Source: Chamaecyparis obtusa (taxonomy: Eukaryota > Streptophyta > Pinopsida > Cupressales > Cupressaceae). Taken from it: DNA of 64,000 nt. The stretch lies in contig BSBK01002085.1 of the NCBI GenBank assembly GCA_027943335.1, positions 974,501-1,038,500 of the forward strand, written 5' to 3'. The position numbers and the translations under genes were made by a program. Below the pieces are notes generated by a model. It had not been told where the DNA came from. It did not search any database and saw nothing but the letters and a program-made list of their open reading frames with translations. Position 1 is the first letter of the stretch; every line of letters starts with the position of its first letter. Of the stretch, positions 25,107 to 35,695 are shown one piece after another.

Positions 25107-25340
25107 AAGTTGTTTGCCCATAAGCAACCTAAGATTTTGGTGTTGGAGAATGTGGTCATTCTCCCAAGTAGCATCTTCATCCGGCAAATCTTGCCATTTT
25201 ATGCGATATTCCTTTATGTCTCGGTTTCTCAATTTTCTTTCTCAGATATCAATGATCTTTTCAAGTTTGGGGATCAATTTCCCACCATCGTTAAGGGGTG
25301 GAAGTGTAGGAGAGATTTTATCATGATGTCCTAATGCCTT
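25107..25340 (-). pseudogene. Gypsy-1 integrase C-terminal chromodomain
   Basis: The minus strand reads GGKLIPKLEKIIDI, a stop, then KEYRIKWQDLPDEDATWEN and a final LLMGKQ. This is the chromodomain that ends the Pol protein of plant chromoviruses and is thought to guide integration to marked chromatin. The aromatic cage is partly visible (Y in KEYRIKW, W in DATWE). One stop interrupts it. Confidence 0.85.
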
Positions 25341-26437
25341 TTTGAGGCAAGAGACATGAAATATGTTATGTATTTTGTTTCCCTCAGGTAGATTTAAGGC
25401 ATATGCAACTTCTCCAATCTTCTTAGTTATTTCATAAGGGCCATAAAATCTAGGTTGTAACTTTTTTGCACCATTCTTCTTTAGGGTAGATTGTCAATAG
25501 AGCTGTAACCCTTAGTATACCATTTCTCCCACTTCAAAACTCCTTTCAGTCCTTTTCTTATTTGCATTAATTTTTTGCTGATTTTGTGCTTGATGAAGGC
25601 TATCTTTTAGGGTTTTTAAGATATCTTGGCTTTCTTGAATCGAACCCTTGGCCACTGAAACCTTGCTTTCTTCTAGTACAATATCTATAGAAGAATGGGG
25701 ATTATACCCATAGAGTGCTTTGAATGGTGTCATTCCAATGGACATGTGATGTGATGTGTTGTAGCAATATTCCCCAAATGTAGCCATTTGACCCAAGATT
25801 TTTGTTGTTCTTTGACATAGTTACAAAGGTAACCTTCTATCCATTAGTTCACAATCTATGTCTACCCATCTGTCTATGGGTGATAGCTAGTGTTAGGATT
25901 CAATTCTGTCCCAATTAATCTGAATAGCTACATCCAAAAATTGCTCATAAAGTTACAATCAGGATTGCTAACTATAGTTCAAGGTAGGCCGTGTAGACAG
26001 AATACTTCTTTAAAGAATAATTCAGCTACTTGAAAAGCGTTGAATTCAATAGTGATAGCAAAGAAATGGGCATACTTTGTTAGTCGGTCTACTACAACAA
26101 AAATGCAATCTTTTCCTTGGGCCTTTGGAAGTCCTATAATGAAGTCCATAGATATCCCTTCCTATTTTTGCTCTGGTATGGGTAATTGTTGTAATAATCC
26201 AGCAGGGAAGGAATGTTCATCTTTGTTTTGTTGGCAAGTAGGGCAATTCCTTATAAATTGCAAAACATCATCTTTTAATCCTTTCCATGACAACCTTTCT
26301 TTGATTTGCTTGTAGGTTTTGTAGTAACCAGAGCGTCCTGCTAGGGGACTCTCATGTGAAGCTTTGAGTATCCGTTCCTTGAGTTTGGATTCTGGTACCA
26401 AGTAAACTCGATCTTTGTAGTAAATAACTTCATCCAT
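25341..26437 (-). pseudogene. Gypsy-1 integrase
   Basis: From right to left: a zinc-binding N-terminal region (SPLAGRSGYYKTYKQIKERL, then CPTCQQNK near 26230), the catalytic core with DCIFVVVDRLTKYAHFF near 26090, and the second Asp region near 25950 (SNPDCNFMSNFW). The downstream block MATFGEYCYNTSHHMSIGMTP (25680-25796) is characteristic of Gypsy integrase. Stops and substitutions are frequent between 25800 and 26160. Confidence 0.85.
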
Positions 26438-26467
26438 AACCTTGTGTTGGTTATCATGGTTTTCCCC

Positions 26468-26978
26468 TTACAGTAGGGTATAGGTGTAAGGATTTTTGGA
26501 GTACTCTACTAATAGATGTTCCTTCCAATCATTAGAGATGGTGGTTAATGAACAAAAGGTAGGTTTTCTTGATAATGCATTTACTACAACATTCCTTTTT
26601 CCCTTGATGTATTCTATGTCAAAATTGTATGCTTGAATTTTGGTAATCCACTTTTGCTGCCTTTCATTTAGATCTGTTTGATTCAAAAAATATGAGGCTA
26701 TTGTGATCGGTCCTAACTATAAATTTGTTTCCTACAAGATATTGTCGAAACTTGGTGAGTGCATGAATAATAGCCAACATTTCCTTGTCATGTGTTGAAT
26801 AAAGTTTTTCATTGTCTTTTAACTTTTTCCTTTGAAAGGCTATAGGGTGCCCATTTTGCATGACTGTCCCTATATTGTTCCCCGAATCATCACACTCTAG
26901 CATAAATGGCTGGTCGAAGTCTAGTAGAGCGAAAACTGGACATTGCCTTATTGTCAAAGGATTTTTGTGCTTCTTCAC
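26468..26978 (-). pseudogene. Gypsy-1 RNase H
   Basis: RNase H of the polyprotein, in two overlapping frames (26664-26978 and 26468-26686). Visible motifs are [16 protein letters not shown] (normally DASG), YSTHDKEMLAIIHAL (catalytic Glu), RTDHNSL (catalytic Asp) and VVVNALSRKP, the usual end of a Gypsy RNase H (DALSR). One frameshift is needed. Confidence 0.85.
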
Positions 26979-27063
26979 TCCATTTGAAAGCTCCCTTCTT
27001 GGTCAAATTTGTCAAAGGAGCTCCTATGTGTGAGAATCCTTTCACAAACCTTCGGTAATAGCA

Positions 27064-27548
27064 TCATAGCCCATTAAATCCTCTTACATCTGATATATTT
27101 TTAGGAGAGGGCCAATCAAGTATGGCTTGAGTTTTCTCCTGAAGCACTTGTAGCCCTTTTTTGCTTATGACATAACCAAGGTACAAAATTTCGGTCATTC
27201 CAAATTCACATTTGGATCTTTTTGCAAATAGGGAATGTGTTTCCATTATGCCTAAAACTTCATCCAAGTGTCTTAAATGATCCTCCCATGTTTTGCTATA
27301 TATGAGTATGTCGCCAAAGAAGACCAATAGAAATTATTGGAATGTGGTTGGTGTGTTTGTAAGCCCAAAAGGCATAACCAAGAATTCAAAGTGACCATAG
27401 TGGCAACAAAGGTTGTTTTGTTAACATCTTGTTCCTTTACACCTATTTGATGATAGTTGGATCATAGGTCATTTTCTTAAAAGTAGACAGCCCCACTTAA
27501 TTCAACTAATAATTTGTATATCCTTGGTATAGGATACCGATTCTTTAT
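27064..27548 (-). pseudogene. Gypsy-1 reverse transcriptase, C-terminal part
   Basis: The part of reverse transcriptase left of the nested element. The minus strand reads NRYPIPRIYKLLVELSG next to the junction, then the catalytic region with the YxDD motif altered to FFGD (MVFFGDILIYSKTWEDHLRH), then LGYVISKKGLQV. The damaged YxDD box and nearby stops show inactivity. Confidence 0.88.
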
Positions 27549-28434
27549 TGTAATGTCCCTAATATAATTAAATAATTTAATATTAATTGTTTGTATGGCC
27601 CCGAATATAATAATAATATCTTTTAGACCCTTTTATTTAATTAGGTAGTTTAATGTTTTGTCGTGTCGGCCCGTTTGTAACCCTTCGGGAAGTTTCTCAG
27701 AGCCCATTTATAAGGCCGAGTATGGCATAGTTATAGGCATGGTGAATTGGATGTTTTCTTTGTATTTGCAAATTCCAGTTGGAGTTTTGTCCTATTGCAA
27801 TTTCAAAGGTGCAGGATCCTCCCTATTCTGTAATCGCAGTTTCGGTGGTTAGCAGCCACCCTAGTCTGTTGTTGGAGATATCATTTTTGATATTTCAATT
27901 TCTACTTCATTGTCAAATTTTCAAATTGATGAAATCAAAGATATTTGAATACAATTACTCTGGTGGCGACAAATCATTAATTCTTGTGTAATCCATTACT
28001 GGACATAATATTATTGGCTATACTATTTTGCGCTACTACACTAGCGGAGATCAACCGCCGCATTGCAAATTTTGTCACATCCGAGTGTGCCACAAGGTGC
28101 CAACTGCCAACCGCCAACTGTCAACTGCCAACTGCTAAGTGTCAATTAACAACTGCCAACTGCCAAGCGACAACCGCCAACTGCCAAGCGCCAACTGCCA
28201 GTTGTCAACTATCAAGCGCCAACTACCAAGTGCCAAGCACCAAGTGTCGTACGGTGTGAGCCGTACGTGTGGAGTGGAGTCGCAGGTAAAAGTTGACCAT
28301 GCAATGGTAGTTTCGTATGAGTGGACCTGTCGTACTGGACGTGGGGCATCGTGCGGTGGAAGTGTTGTGGTTTAAAGGTGTCGTATAGTGAAAATCATTC
28401 TTGTGAATTGCCAAATCTGAAATGGAACATTACA
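27549..28434 (+). repeat. Gypsy-2 5' LTR
   Basis: 886-bp LTR from TGTAATGTCCC to GGAACATTACA. It contains a 21-unit heptamer minisatellite at 28099-28245. Confidence 0.93.
28099..28245 (+). repeat. Heptanucleotide minisatellite (GCCAACT)n in the LTR, 21 units
   Basis: Strict 7-bp period: GCCAACT and variants such as GCCAAGC, GTCAACT and ACCAAGT, 21 units with no change of register. The matching place in the 3' LTR (33575-33630) holds only 8 units. Its regular period produces long open frames with no biological meaning. Confidence 0.95.
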
Positions 28435-28435
28435 G

Positions 28436-28447
28436 TGGTATTAGAAC
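28436..28447 (+). other. Gypsy-2 primer binding site, mutated
   Basis: TGGTATTAGAAC follows the LTR by one base and differs at two positions from the initiator-Met primer site TGGTATCAGAGC. Confidence 0.75.
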
Positions 28448-28531
28448 TGGTGATTTTGCCATCCTGTCAGGTAGTGGATGTGGAAGGAGCCCATAGTATA
28501 CACTAGAAGGAGATACCATTTTGCGGACAGA

Positions 28532-29621
28532 ATGGGGGACCCACAAGACCTTGTCGTTGAAGTCATGGCATTGTTGAAGGAACTAACCAAAAGCCATGCT
28601 CAGCTCAACGAAACAATGGTCAAAGGGGAACAACGACAAAAGCTCATGGAAGATATATTGCGACAATTGGCCCTAGGCAAAACAAATGGAGATCACAATG
28701 GACAGCGATAATTCGGTCATTGGAAGGTCAAACCCACAACGCTCACATTCCCGACCGTTGATGCCGACATTTCCCCAAAAAATAGAAGCACCACACAGAG
28801 AGCAAGAGCCCACTTTCCAAGAGTTGCAAGAGCAGTTGAGACAAGACTGGAAGGATGTGAATCTTGAGGGAGATATATCCTTGAGGGCTATGTAGATCTT
28901 CGAATGAAATACTCAAGCGATAGAAGTTGAGGCTACTATAGCAATGATATCAAACAAAAGGTTAGCAAGATAAATTTGTCATCCTTGGATGGGACCGGGG
29001 CAACATCGACACGAGCGTGGGTACAGAAAGCAGATACCTACTTCCAGCTTAACCCAATGCCTGAAGGTGAGGCCATCAAATATGTAGCACTTCACCTAGG
29101 AGTCGCTCACGAATGGTGGCATCATGGAATGGTCACGATCAAGTAACTTCATATATAGAATTCAAAAAGAGATTGATAGACCAAATCGACGGAAAGGACC
29201 CAGAACTCAACTTTAAGGAGTTGGCTCAACTAAAGCAATCTGGACCTGTGGACAGTTACATTACAGAATTCCAAAGGTTGTCCGTGTTGGTAACAGACAT
29301 CTCGGAGAGGAGACTGATTATGTTGTTCATGGATGGGCTAATGGAACCTCTGAAGGGTTGGGTGAAAGGGTTCAACCCCAACACACTCACTGAAGCAATT
29401 AAGAAGATGCGTGACATGGCTACATCCTCTTCTTCTAGAAATTATTTGCATGCCAAACCACCCCTTTCCCCGAAGGAGAAGGATAACAAAACCTTTCCGA
29501 AGAAGTCATCATTGGATGAGACCACAAAACAGGAGCTCAAAAGGAGGAAGCTCTGTTACACCTGCAGGGAGCCACGGGAGCCAGGGCACCGATGCTTAGT
29601 AGGGAAGATTCATTACATTGA
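28532..29621 (+). pseudogene. Gypsy-2 Gag, frameshifted
   Basis: The ATG at 28532 opens MGDPQDLVVEVMALLKEL. The frame stops at 28711 and Gag continues in other registers. Capsid landmarks are TRAWVQKADTYFQLNPM and HEWWHHG (29010-29130), then from 29140 SYIEFKKRLIDQ, LAQLKQSGPVDSYITEFQRL and LMEPLKGWVKGF. The nucleocapsid ends with the CYTCREPREPGHRC zinc knuckle near 29550-29595 and KIHYIDV, where the solo LTR interrupts. The Gypsy-1 Gag has the same order, which supports the assignment. At least three frame changes make it non-functional. Confidence 0.85.
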
Positions 29622-30866
29622 TGTAATGTCCCCCACTTAGCCAGTCTGGATATATGTTGTCGTTAGCCCATTCTTTCATGGTCCCGAGGGCTAACCAGGA
29701 CTTCAAAAGGGATCCTAAGGTTATTTGGCCTAGTCAAATTTAATTACAGGCCAAATGGAGTTCGTTTGTTGGGTTTTGGGGAGGATTTACTATTTTTAGT
29801 AAGCCAATAGGGGATGCAGTGCCTTGGATTTTCAGTGACAGGATGTGATGCGTTTTGTTGAGCTCTTTTCGATGAGCTATCATATGTGGGATTCCGAGTT
29901 TATTTGGTATATTATTTTAATGTTTGAAGTTATAACGATAAAGTGACTATTTAAATTAAATATTATAATGTTTCATAAAGTCACTTTATAAAAATCAAGT
30001 TCCCCCCTTTAAAGGACATACATGGGCATTCGTAAAGGGAAAAAGGTAACATTAAAGCTCATGTTTTATCCCACATTGGCGAGACGGAAGCGTAGAACTA
30101 GTAAGGAAGGATTAAAAAGAGAGAGGATAGCTCTCATTTGGCATGCTGGAAGATTGAATGAAATTGGGGAAACTGTGGAGATTATTTCTCTTTGGGCTTG
30201 GAGGACGCAAACCCTCTACGCTTTCAATCTTGACGCCATTGAAAGATATGGTCTTGAGATTTTATATTGTAGTTGCAAGATCCTGTAGCAGCGAGAGTTC
30301 CTGTAGCAGCGCGATACTGTAGCAAGTTCCTGTAGCAGCGACACTATAGCAGCGCGGTACTGTAGCAAGTTACTGTAGCAGCGCGGTACTGTAGCAATCC
30401 GAATCACTGTAGCGCGGTACTGTAGCAGCGGGTTACTGTAGCAACAAGTTCCTGTAGCAGTCTGAATTACTGTAGCGCGGTACTGTAGCAGTCCGGAAAC
30501 ATTGTAGCTGTGAGTTACTGTAGCAATTTTCAGAACTATTAACACTGTTGTAGCTGCAATGGGTATGGACCATCATTGAACTCTATAGTTGTTATAATGT
30601 GTTGAGTTTAATAAGATATGTTAGATATGGTAGTTGTAATTTCCTAATAATCTGAAACAAGAAATAAATGAACGGTCATTGTTATTAGCTGCATATGGTT
30701 TCATGTTGCCTTCTACTGATATCTCATACGAAATACAACAATCTTGAGGACTATTAAACAACATCAATCTGGAAAAAACATAAGAAGGACAGTTGCAGGC
30801 CAACTGTTTGACAAAATGACAGGAAGAAACAGACTCTAGAATTACAGAACTAGGCAGCATATTACA
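29622..30866. mobile_element. Solo LTR inserted between Gag and protease of Gypsy-2
   Basis: A 1,245-bp sequence with TGTAATGTCCCC at one end and CATATTACA at the other is flanked by an exact 5-bp duplication ATTGA (29617-29621 and 30867-30871). No internal coding region exists, so it is best read as a solo LTR left by recombination between two LTRs. It contains an array of CTGTAGC motifs at 30283-30524. An 89-codon open frame at 30022-30288 has no family resemblance and I treat it as chance. Confidence 0.88.
30283..30524 (+). repeat. CTGTAGC-rich repeat array inside the solo LTR
   Basis: Fourteen copies of CTGTAGC in about 240 bp, many within the larger units TACTGTAGCAGCGCGG and TTCCTGTAGCAGCG. 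Spacing is irregular, so it is a degenerate array rather than a perfect tandem repeat. Confidence 0.9.
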
Positions 30867-30871
30867 ATTGA

Positions 30872-31477
30872 GGTGATGTCCGATGGCAAGGAATGTGAGG
30901 AAATTGAGCTACCAAAGGATGAGTCTACAATAAGTCATGCGGATAGAATTTCCACACTGGTACGAAGGGGAGGCGTCATTGCAACACTGGATGGTACCCC
31001 AAGGTGCAATGTGTTTCGAGTATGCGATACACTTCACGGGCAATGAGTCTTAGTCATGCTTGATAGTGGGGCCTCGCTCAACTTCGTAAACTCATCAATC
31101 ATCACCCAAAGAGGTTTGCGTATAGAACATTAAGGATTTGAAGTCAAGGTGGCAGGAGGAAATCTCTTGTCATGCACTCATCTAGTTCCGCAACTAAGCA
31201 TCACCATGGGAAACTACACAGTGAAGGATGATTTCTTTGTGGTAGATTTGGATGACATGGATGTCATAATGGGCATTCAGTGGATGGAGACCCTCGACCA
31301 GTACACACAGAGCTTCAAAAGGATGGAGTTCTCATTCGAGGTGGATGGCAAGAAGGTGGTTCTAAGGGAAATGTCAAATGGTGAGCTGAGGGAGATTTCA
31401 GCCAAATGAATGGAAGCAATTTTCAGACATGATGAGATCATATGGGCGGCTCACTACTTGGTCTTGATCGAACCCTT
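30872..31477 (+). pseudogene. Gypsy-2 protease
   Basis: The retroviral-type aspartic protease is marked by VMLDSGASLNFVNSS near 31053-31100 (catalytic DSG). It is followed by HLVPQLSITMGNYTVKDDFF and DVIMGIQWMETL, the end-of-domain block (IxGMQWL type) of Gypsy proteases. A TAA lies just after LRIEH near 31130 and a TGA near 31407. The Gypsy-1 copy (34188-34638) has the same layout. Confidence 0.85.
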
Positions 31478-32456
31478 GAGCAGACAACCAGCATACTACC
31501 ATGATGTCCAGCTTCAGGAGGTGTTGGACAAGAATAATGTGGTAGCCGATGCCCTATCAAGAAAACCTGCCATGTGTTCACTGTCACAGATCTCGGCAGA
31601 TTGGAAGGCACATCTGCTAGTGGAGTACTCCAAGAATTCTTTTGCGTGCAAGGTAATGAATGGACAAATACAGGATGACAAATACAAGGTGGTAGACGAC
31701 ATCATCTACTACAAGGATAGACTCTATTTGGTACCCGAATTGAAGATGAAGGAGAAGATTCTGAGGGAAATTTATGTCTCGTCTCTCGCAGGTCACCCAA
31801 GGCACCTCAAGACATATAGGCAAGTTCGGGAGAGTTTCACCTAGAAGGGACTGAAGGATGATGTCCTATAGTATGTACGGGAGTGTTCCTCTTGCTAACA
31901 GAATAAATCTGAGCATACCTTGCCTATAGGATTACTAGAGCCCTTACTAATACTTGAACAAAAATGGGAGAGCATTTCGATGGATTTCATCACTAGGCTT
32001 CTGAGAGTGCAAGGGAGAGATTGCATTTATGTCGTGGTGGACCGTCTGACCAAATACGCCCATTTCTTTGTCATTCCCACTGGATGCCAGGCAACTCAAG
32101 TGGCCGAGTTGTTTTTCAGGGAGGTGTTCCGCTTGCATGGTCTTCTGCAGAACATAGTCAGTGATAAGGATAGCCATTTCCTCAACACCTTTTGGATGGA
32201 GTTATTTTAGTTGGCAGGAATGGAGTTGTCAAAGAGTACAAGCTACCACCTACAGATGGATGGTCAGATGGAGATTGCGAACAAATGGTTGGAGGGTTAC
32301 ATCAAGAACTACGTTTTAGCACAGCAAAAGATGTGGGTCTGTTGGTTGCACTTAGGAGAACACTGTTACAACACTACCTATCACATGTCGATAGGTATGT
32401 CGCCTTTCAAGGCACTATATAGTTGTGAGCCTTCATTTTTGTGGATCTGGCATTAG
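31478..32456 (+). pseudogene. Gypsy-2 RNase H remnant and integrase
   Basis: The frame goes from the linker that normally precedes reverse transcriptase (YYHDVQLQEVLDK) straight to the last residues of RNase H (NNVVADALSRKP), so about 1.5 kb of reverse transcriptase and RNase H is gone. Integrase follows: a zinc-binding region with SLAGHPRHLKTYRQV and CSSC, then the core with SMDFIT, CIYVVVDRLTKYAHFF, SDKDSHFLNTFW and QMEIANKWLEG, which keep D, D and E. Stops lie at about 31844, 31870, 32210 and 32456. Some later blocks are readable in a second frame. Confidence 0.85.
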
Positions 32457-32463
32457 GCAATAG

Positions 32464-33030
32464 TTGTGCACCGAGAGGCAAGGACTGGCTATAGAAAAGT
32501 TTGGATATCCTATGGTCTCTCAAGAACAACCTGTAGAGGGCTCAGAATCAAAAAAAGATGTGCACCGACACAGGGTAGAGCAGAGCTTTGAGGTAGGAGA
32601 TTTGGTTTACCTCCGGCTACAACCGTACAGACAATCATCCTTGAAGAAAAGTGGTGTCGAGAAGTTGAGGTCGCGCTTCTATGGACCCTATAGAGTGGTT
32701 CCAAAGGTGGGTGAAGTTGCCTATGAGCTAGAGCTTCCCGAGGGAAGTCAGATTTAGAATGTCTTTCATGATTCATGCCTTAAAAGGGTAGTCGAACATG
32801 TCACAATTTTTGAGGAACTTTCGCCCATGGATGAAGAAGGAAAACTTATTCTAGGGCCCGCAAAGGTCATCGACGTCAGAGAGAGAAAAATGAGGTCCCA
32901 TACCATCAAGGAGTATCTAGTTTGTTGGAAATATCTACTGCTTGAAGATGCCACCTGGGAAGGCAAACAAATCTTGGAGCACCCAAGTCTGCAATTGCTT
33001 GAGGGCAAGCAATTCTTAGGTCGGGATGAC
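32464..33030 (+). pseudogene. Gypsy-2 integrase C-terminus with chromodomain
   Basis: The first part has VGDLVYLRLQPYRQSS and SRFYGPYRVV, the SH3-like end of Gypsy integrase. After a TAG at about 32757 comes a chromodomain: EYLVCWKYLLLEDATWE followed by LLEGKQF. This places the element among chromoviruses. The stretch immediately before the 3' LTR is only weakly purine-rich. Confidence 0.87.
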
Positions 33031-33817
33031 TGTAATGTCCCTGATATAATTAAATAATTTAATATTAATTGTTTGTATGGCCCTGAATTTAATAATATCT
33101 TTTGGGCCCCTTTTATTTTATTAGGTAGTTTAATGTTTTGACGTGTCAGCCAGTTTGTAACCCTTCGGGAAGTTTCTCGGAGTCCATTTATAAGGCCGAG
33201 TTTGGCATAGTTGTAGGCATGGTGAATTTGATATTTTCTTTGTATTTGCGAATTCCAGTTAGAATTTTGTACTATTGCAGTTTTGGAGGTGCAAGATCCT
33301 CCCTATTCTGTAATTGCACTTTCGATGGTTAGTAGCCACCCTAGTCTACTGTTGGAGATATCATTTATGATATTTCACTTTGTACTTCATTGTCAGATTG
33401 TTAGATTGATGAAAGCAAAGATATTTGAATACAATTACTCTGGTGACGACGACTCATTAAATCCTGTGTAATCAATTCGTCCACTATTATTGGCTACACT
33501 ATTTTGTGCTACTACTCTGAGGGAGATCAAACCGTCCATTGCAAAGTCTGTCACATTCGAGTGTGCTGCAAGGTGCCAAGTGTCAACTGCCAAGCGCCAA
33601 CTGCCAATTGCCAAGCGCCAAACGCCAACTGCCATACGGTGAGTCATACGTGTGGAGTGGAGTCGCGGGTAGAAGCTGACCATGCAATGGTAGTTCCGTA
33701 TAGGTGGAGGTGTCGTACTAGACGTGTGGCATCGTGCGGTGGAAGTGTTGTGGGGTGAAGGTGTCATACAATGGAAGTCGTGATAGTGAAGTGTCAAATC
33801 TGAAACGGAACATTACA
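33031..33817 (+). repeat. Gypsy-2 3' LTR
   Basis: 787-bp copy of the 5' LTR. It is 99 bp shorter, nearly all explained by a contracted heptamer array (8 units at 33575-33630 against 21). Confidence 0.93.
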
Positions 33818-33822
33818 TTTAT

Positions 33823-34175
33823 GGGCATCTTATTGAGTTCTCAATAGTCTATGCACATCCTTAAGGCCCCGTCTTTCTTCTTAACCATCACAACGGATGA
33901 TGCAAAAGGGCTAGAGCTAGGTCTTATGTGTCTCATATCCAACAATTCCTTAATGGTTCTCTCTATTTCATCTCTAAATTTCTTTGGATGTAGGTATGGT
34001 GTTGTGATGATTGGTTTGGCCCCTTCCACCAGTTCAATAGTATGTTCAAAACCTCTATTTGGGGGCTTCCGGGTGGTATATCTCCAAATAATAGGTTGTG
34101 CTTGTCAAGAACAGACTTGATTTCTTCATCTTGATAATATCGTGGGGTTTTTACCTTGACCTCTGGTGTTATCAC
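33823..34175 (-). pseudogene. Gypsy-1 reverse transcriptase, N-terminal part
   Basis: The right-hand part of the split reverse transcriptase. The minus strand reads VKTPRYYQDEEIKSVLDKH, LFGDIPPGSP, HIRPSSSPFASSVVMVKKKDG and RMCIDY, a stop, then ELNKMPI at the junction. These are the standard opening blocks of Gypsy reverse transcriptase; the catalytic box lies on the other side of the nested element. A frameshift lies near 34030. Confidence 0.9.
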
Positions 34176-34187
34176 ACATTGGGCAGC

Positions 34188-34638
34188 CTAAGCAATGTCT
34201 CCTTTTCTAAATATGCCTTCCACTCTTTTGGCTAACACTACATTAGGATTCTCATTGGATAGCCCGTGAAATGTGACCTTTCCTTTCTCCTTGGATTTAA
34301 ATTCCATAGTCTTAAAATCTTGTGAGTATTTTCCAATAGAAGTCATCCATTGAATTCCCATGATGGCATTGAGATCTCTTAATTCCACAATATAGAAGTC
34401 ATCAGTTATAGTATGATTGTTAATGGTAATTTGTAATTGAGGTACCAACGTTGTGCAAGATAGATCCATCAGCTACCATGACCTTAAACCCTTCATGACT
34501 CTTTGTAGGTAGGTTATGTTTCGCTACCAATGCACTATCTATGAAGTTATGTGTTGCCCCACTATCAATAAGTAAAGTGATTTTCTGCCCTTGTAAGAGT
34601 CCTCTAACTTTGAAGGAGTTGAGTTTTGGTGGTGACAT
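34188..34638 (-). pseudogene. Gypsy-1 protease
   Basis: The minus strand from 34638 reads KVRGLLQGQKITLLIDSGATHNFID (catalytic DSG near 34560). In a second register (34188-34469) follow TLVPQLQITINNHTITDDF and LNAIMGIQWMTSIGKYS, ending at FRKGDIA. One frameshift near 34440-34470 separates the two halves. Confidence 0.87.
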
Positions 34639-34646
34639 GGTGGCAA

Positions 34647-35408
34647 TTATTCTATATCTCCAATTGGTTCCTTGGATGGCTCCTTCTTGCTCCTTGTTTT
34701 GTTTTCTTCATCCGCACTTAGTGTACCTGGTCTTACTTCCACATAGTGAACCTTCCCCTTCCCTCTGCAGCTGTGTTTAGGCTTCCATCTTTCCTTACAA
34801 ATAAAACATATCTTGATTTCGTTGTTATTGCAAGAATTATGTTTTGGCATAGTTTGTATGTGGGAACCTTGGATGTTCATGTTTCGTGCCATTTTAATAG
34901 CTTCTTGTAAAGTTTTGAGATGTAGGGCCTTGATCCATCCTTTAAGAGATTGTTTTGGTCCAATTATGAAGAATGCAATCAACCTTTGTAAAGAAGTATC
35001 GATGACTAAAGCTAAAAGTTTTTGGAAATCACTGATATAGACTTCCAAACTGTCATTTTGCTGCAACAAGGCTAACTCCTTAATGTAGAGCTCCGAGTCT
35101 TTAGGATCGAACCTTTCTATGAACTTCTCGGTGAATTCCACATAAGAACTGATTTGTGCATGGTCGGCGGTGATCAACCCATGATACCACCATTCATGTC
35201 CCTCCCCGTCTAGGCGTACGGTGGCATATCTTATGGGTTCTTTCTTGTTCATAGTGTTTAATTGAAAATAGGTGTCCAACTTCTGAATCCAGGTGCGTGC
35301 AGATGTCTTCTTTCCCCCATCAAAATGTGGTAGTTCTAATTTTTTTAGCTCTTTCCTCATCCTAGGATCATAATCTTCCTTGGGAAGATGTTGCAGTCTC
35401 ACCTCCAT
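34647..35408 (-). pseudogene. Gypsy-1 Gag
   Basis: A 253-codon uninterrupted stretch from 35408: LPHFDGGKKTSARTWIQKLD, GHEWWYHG, SYVEFTEKFIERFDPKD, LKGWIKALHLKTLQEAI, then a nucleocapsid motif CFICKERWKPKHSC and GKVHYVEV. This is the retrotransposon Gag domain plus the C-x2-C...H...C knuckle of chromoviruses. The natural start probably lies further upstream (towards 35690) in damaged sequence, so only part of Gag is open. Confidence 0.87.
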
Positions 35409-35680
35409 GTAGTCTTTTAACGAAATGCTGCTTCGTAGATTTCCATTTTCCTAGTCTTTTTTTATCCTATCTTGCTATTGAGTAAAGTCTTCTTTGTTGT
35501 TGATCCTTTTCGGAGTGAATTTGAGTGCTGCGCACCTGGGATACTTTCTATTTTCAGTGCTGTTTTGATGAGATATATTTAATTGGTGGATTAGCTGATC
35601 ATCCTTATGGGTTGTGGCTTTTTGTTCTAATATTTGGTCGAACTTTGAGCAAATCTGGCCATTTTTGGGCAGGAAAGGTG

Positions 35681-35692
35681 GCTCTGATACCA
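35681..35692 (-). other. Gypsy-1 primer binding site (initiator Met tRNA)
   Basis: The minus strand reads TGGTATCAGAGC three bases after the 5' LTR end. Confidence 0.88.
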
Positions 35693-35695
35693 ATT

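Larger units (their letters stand above)
27549..33817 (+). mobile_element. Gypsy-2: nested Gypsy element lacking reverse transcriptase
   Basis: A plus-strand LTR element sits inside Gypsy-1, flanked by an exact 5-bp duplication TTTAT (27544-27548 and 33818-33822). Its LTRs begin TGTAATGTCCC and end CATTACA. The internal region has Gag, protease, the end of RNase H, integrase and chromodomain, but the reverse-transcriptase region is missing. A solo LTR sits between Gag and protease. It is related to Gypsy-1 (similar Gag, protease and integrase) but has different LTRs. Confidence 0.92.

Noticed and set aside
28096..28250. Possible CRISPR-like array of short repeats
   Set aside because: The 7-bp units are contiguous without spacers, occur in both LTRs of a plant retrotransposon, and have no cas genes nearby.
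27984..28375. Open frames with a Cys-Gln-Leu-Pro-Thr-Ala repeat, resembling a repeat protein
   Set aside because: They are translations of the 7-bp GCCAACT array inside an LTR; a 7-bp period yields a 7-residue period in several frames, with no start context or conservation.
30022..30288. 88-residue frame beginning MGIRKGKK in the solo LTR
   Set aside because: It lies wholly within a solo LTR defined by an exact ATTGA duplication and shows no family motif; chance is more likely.
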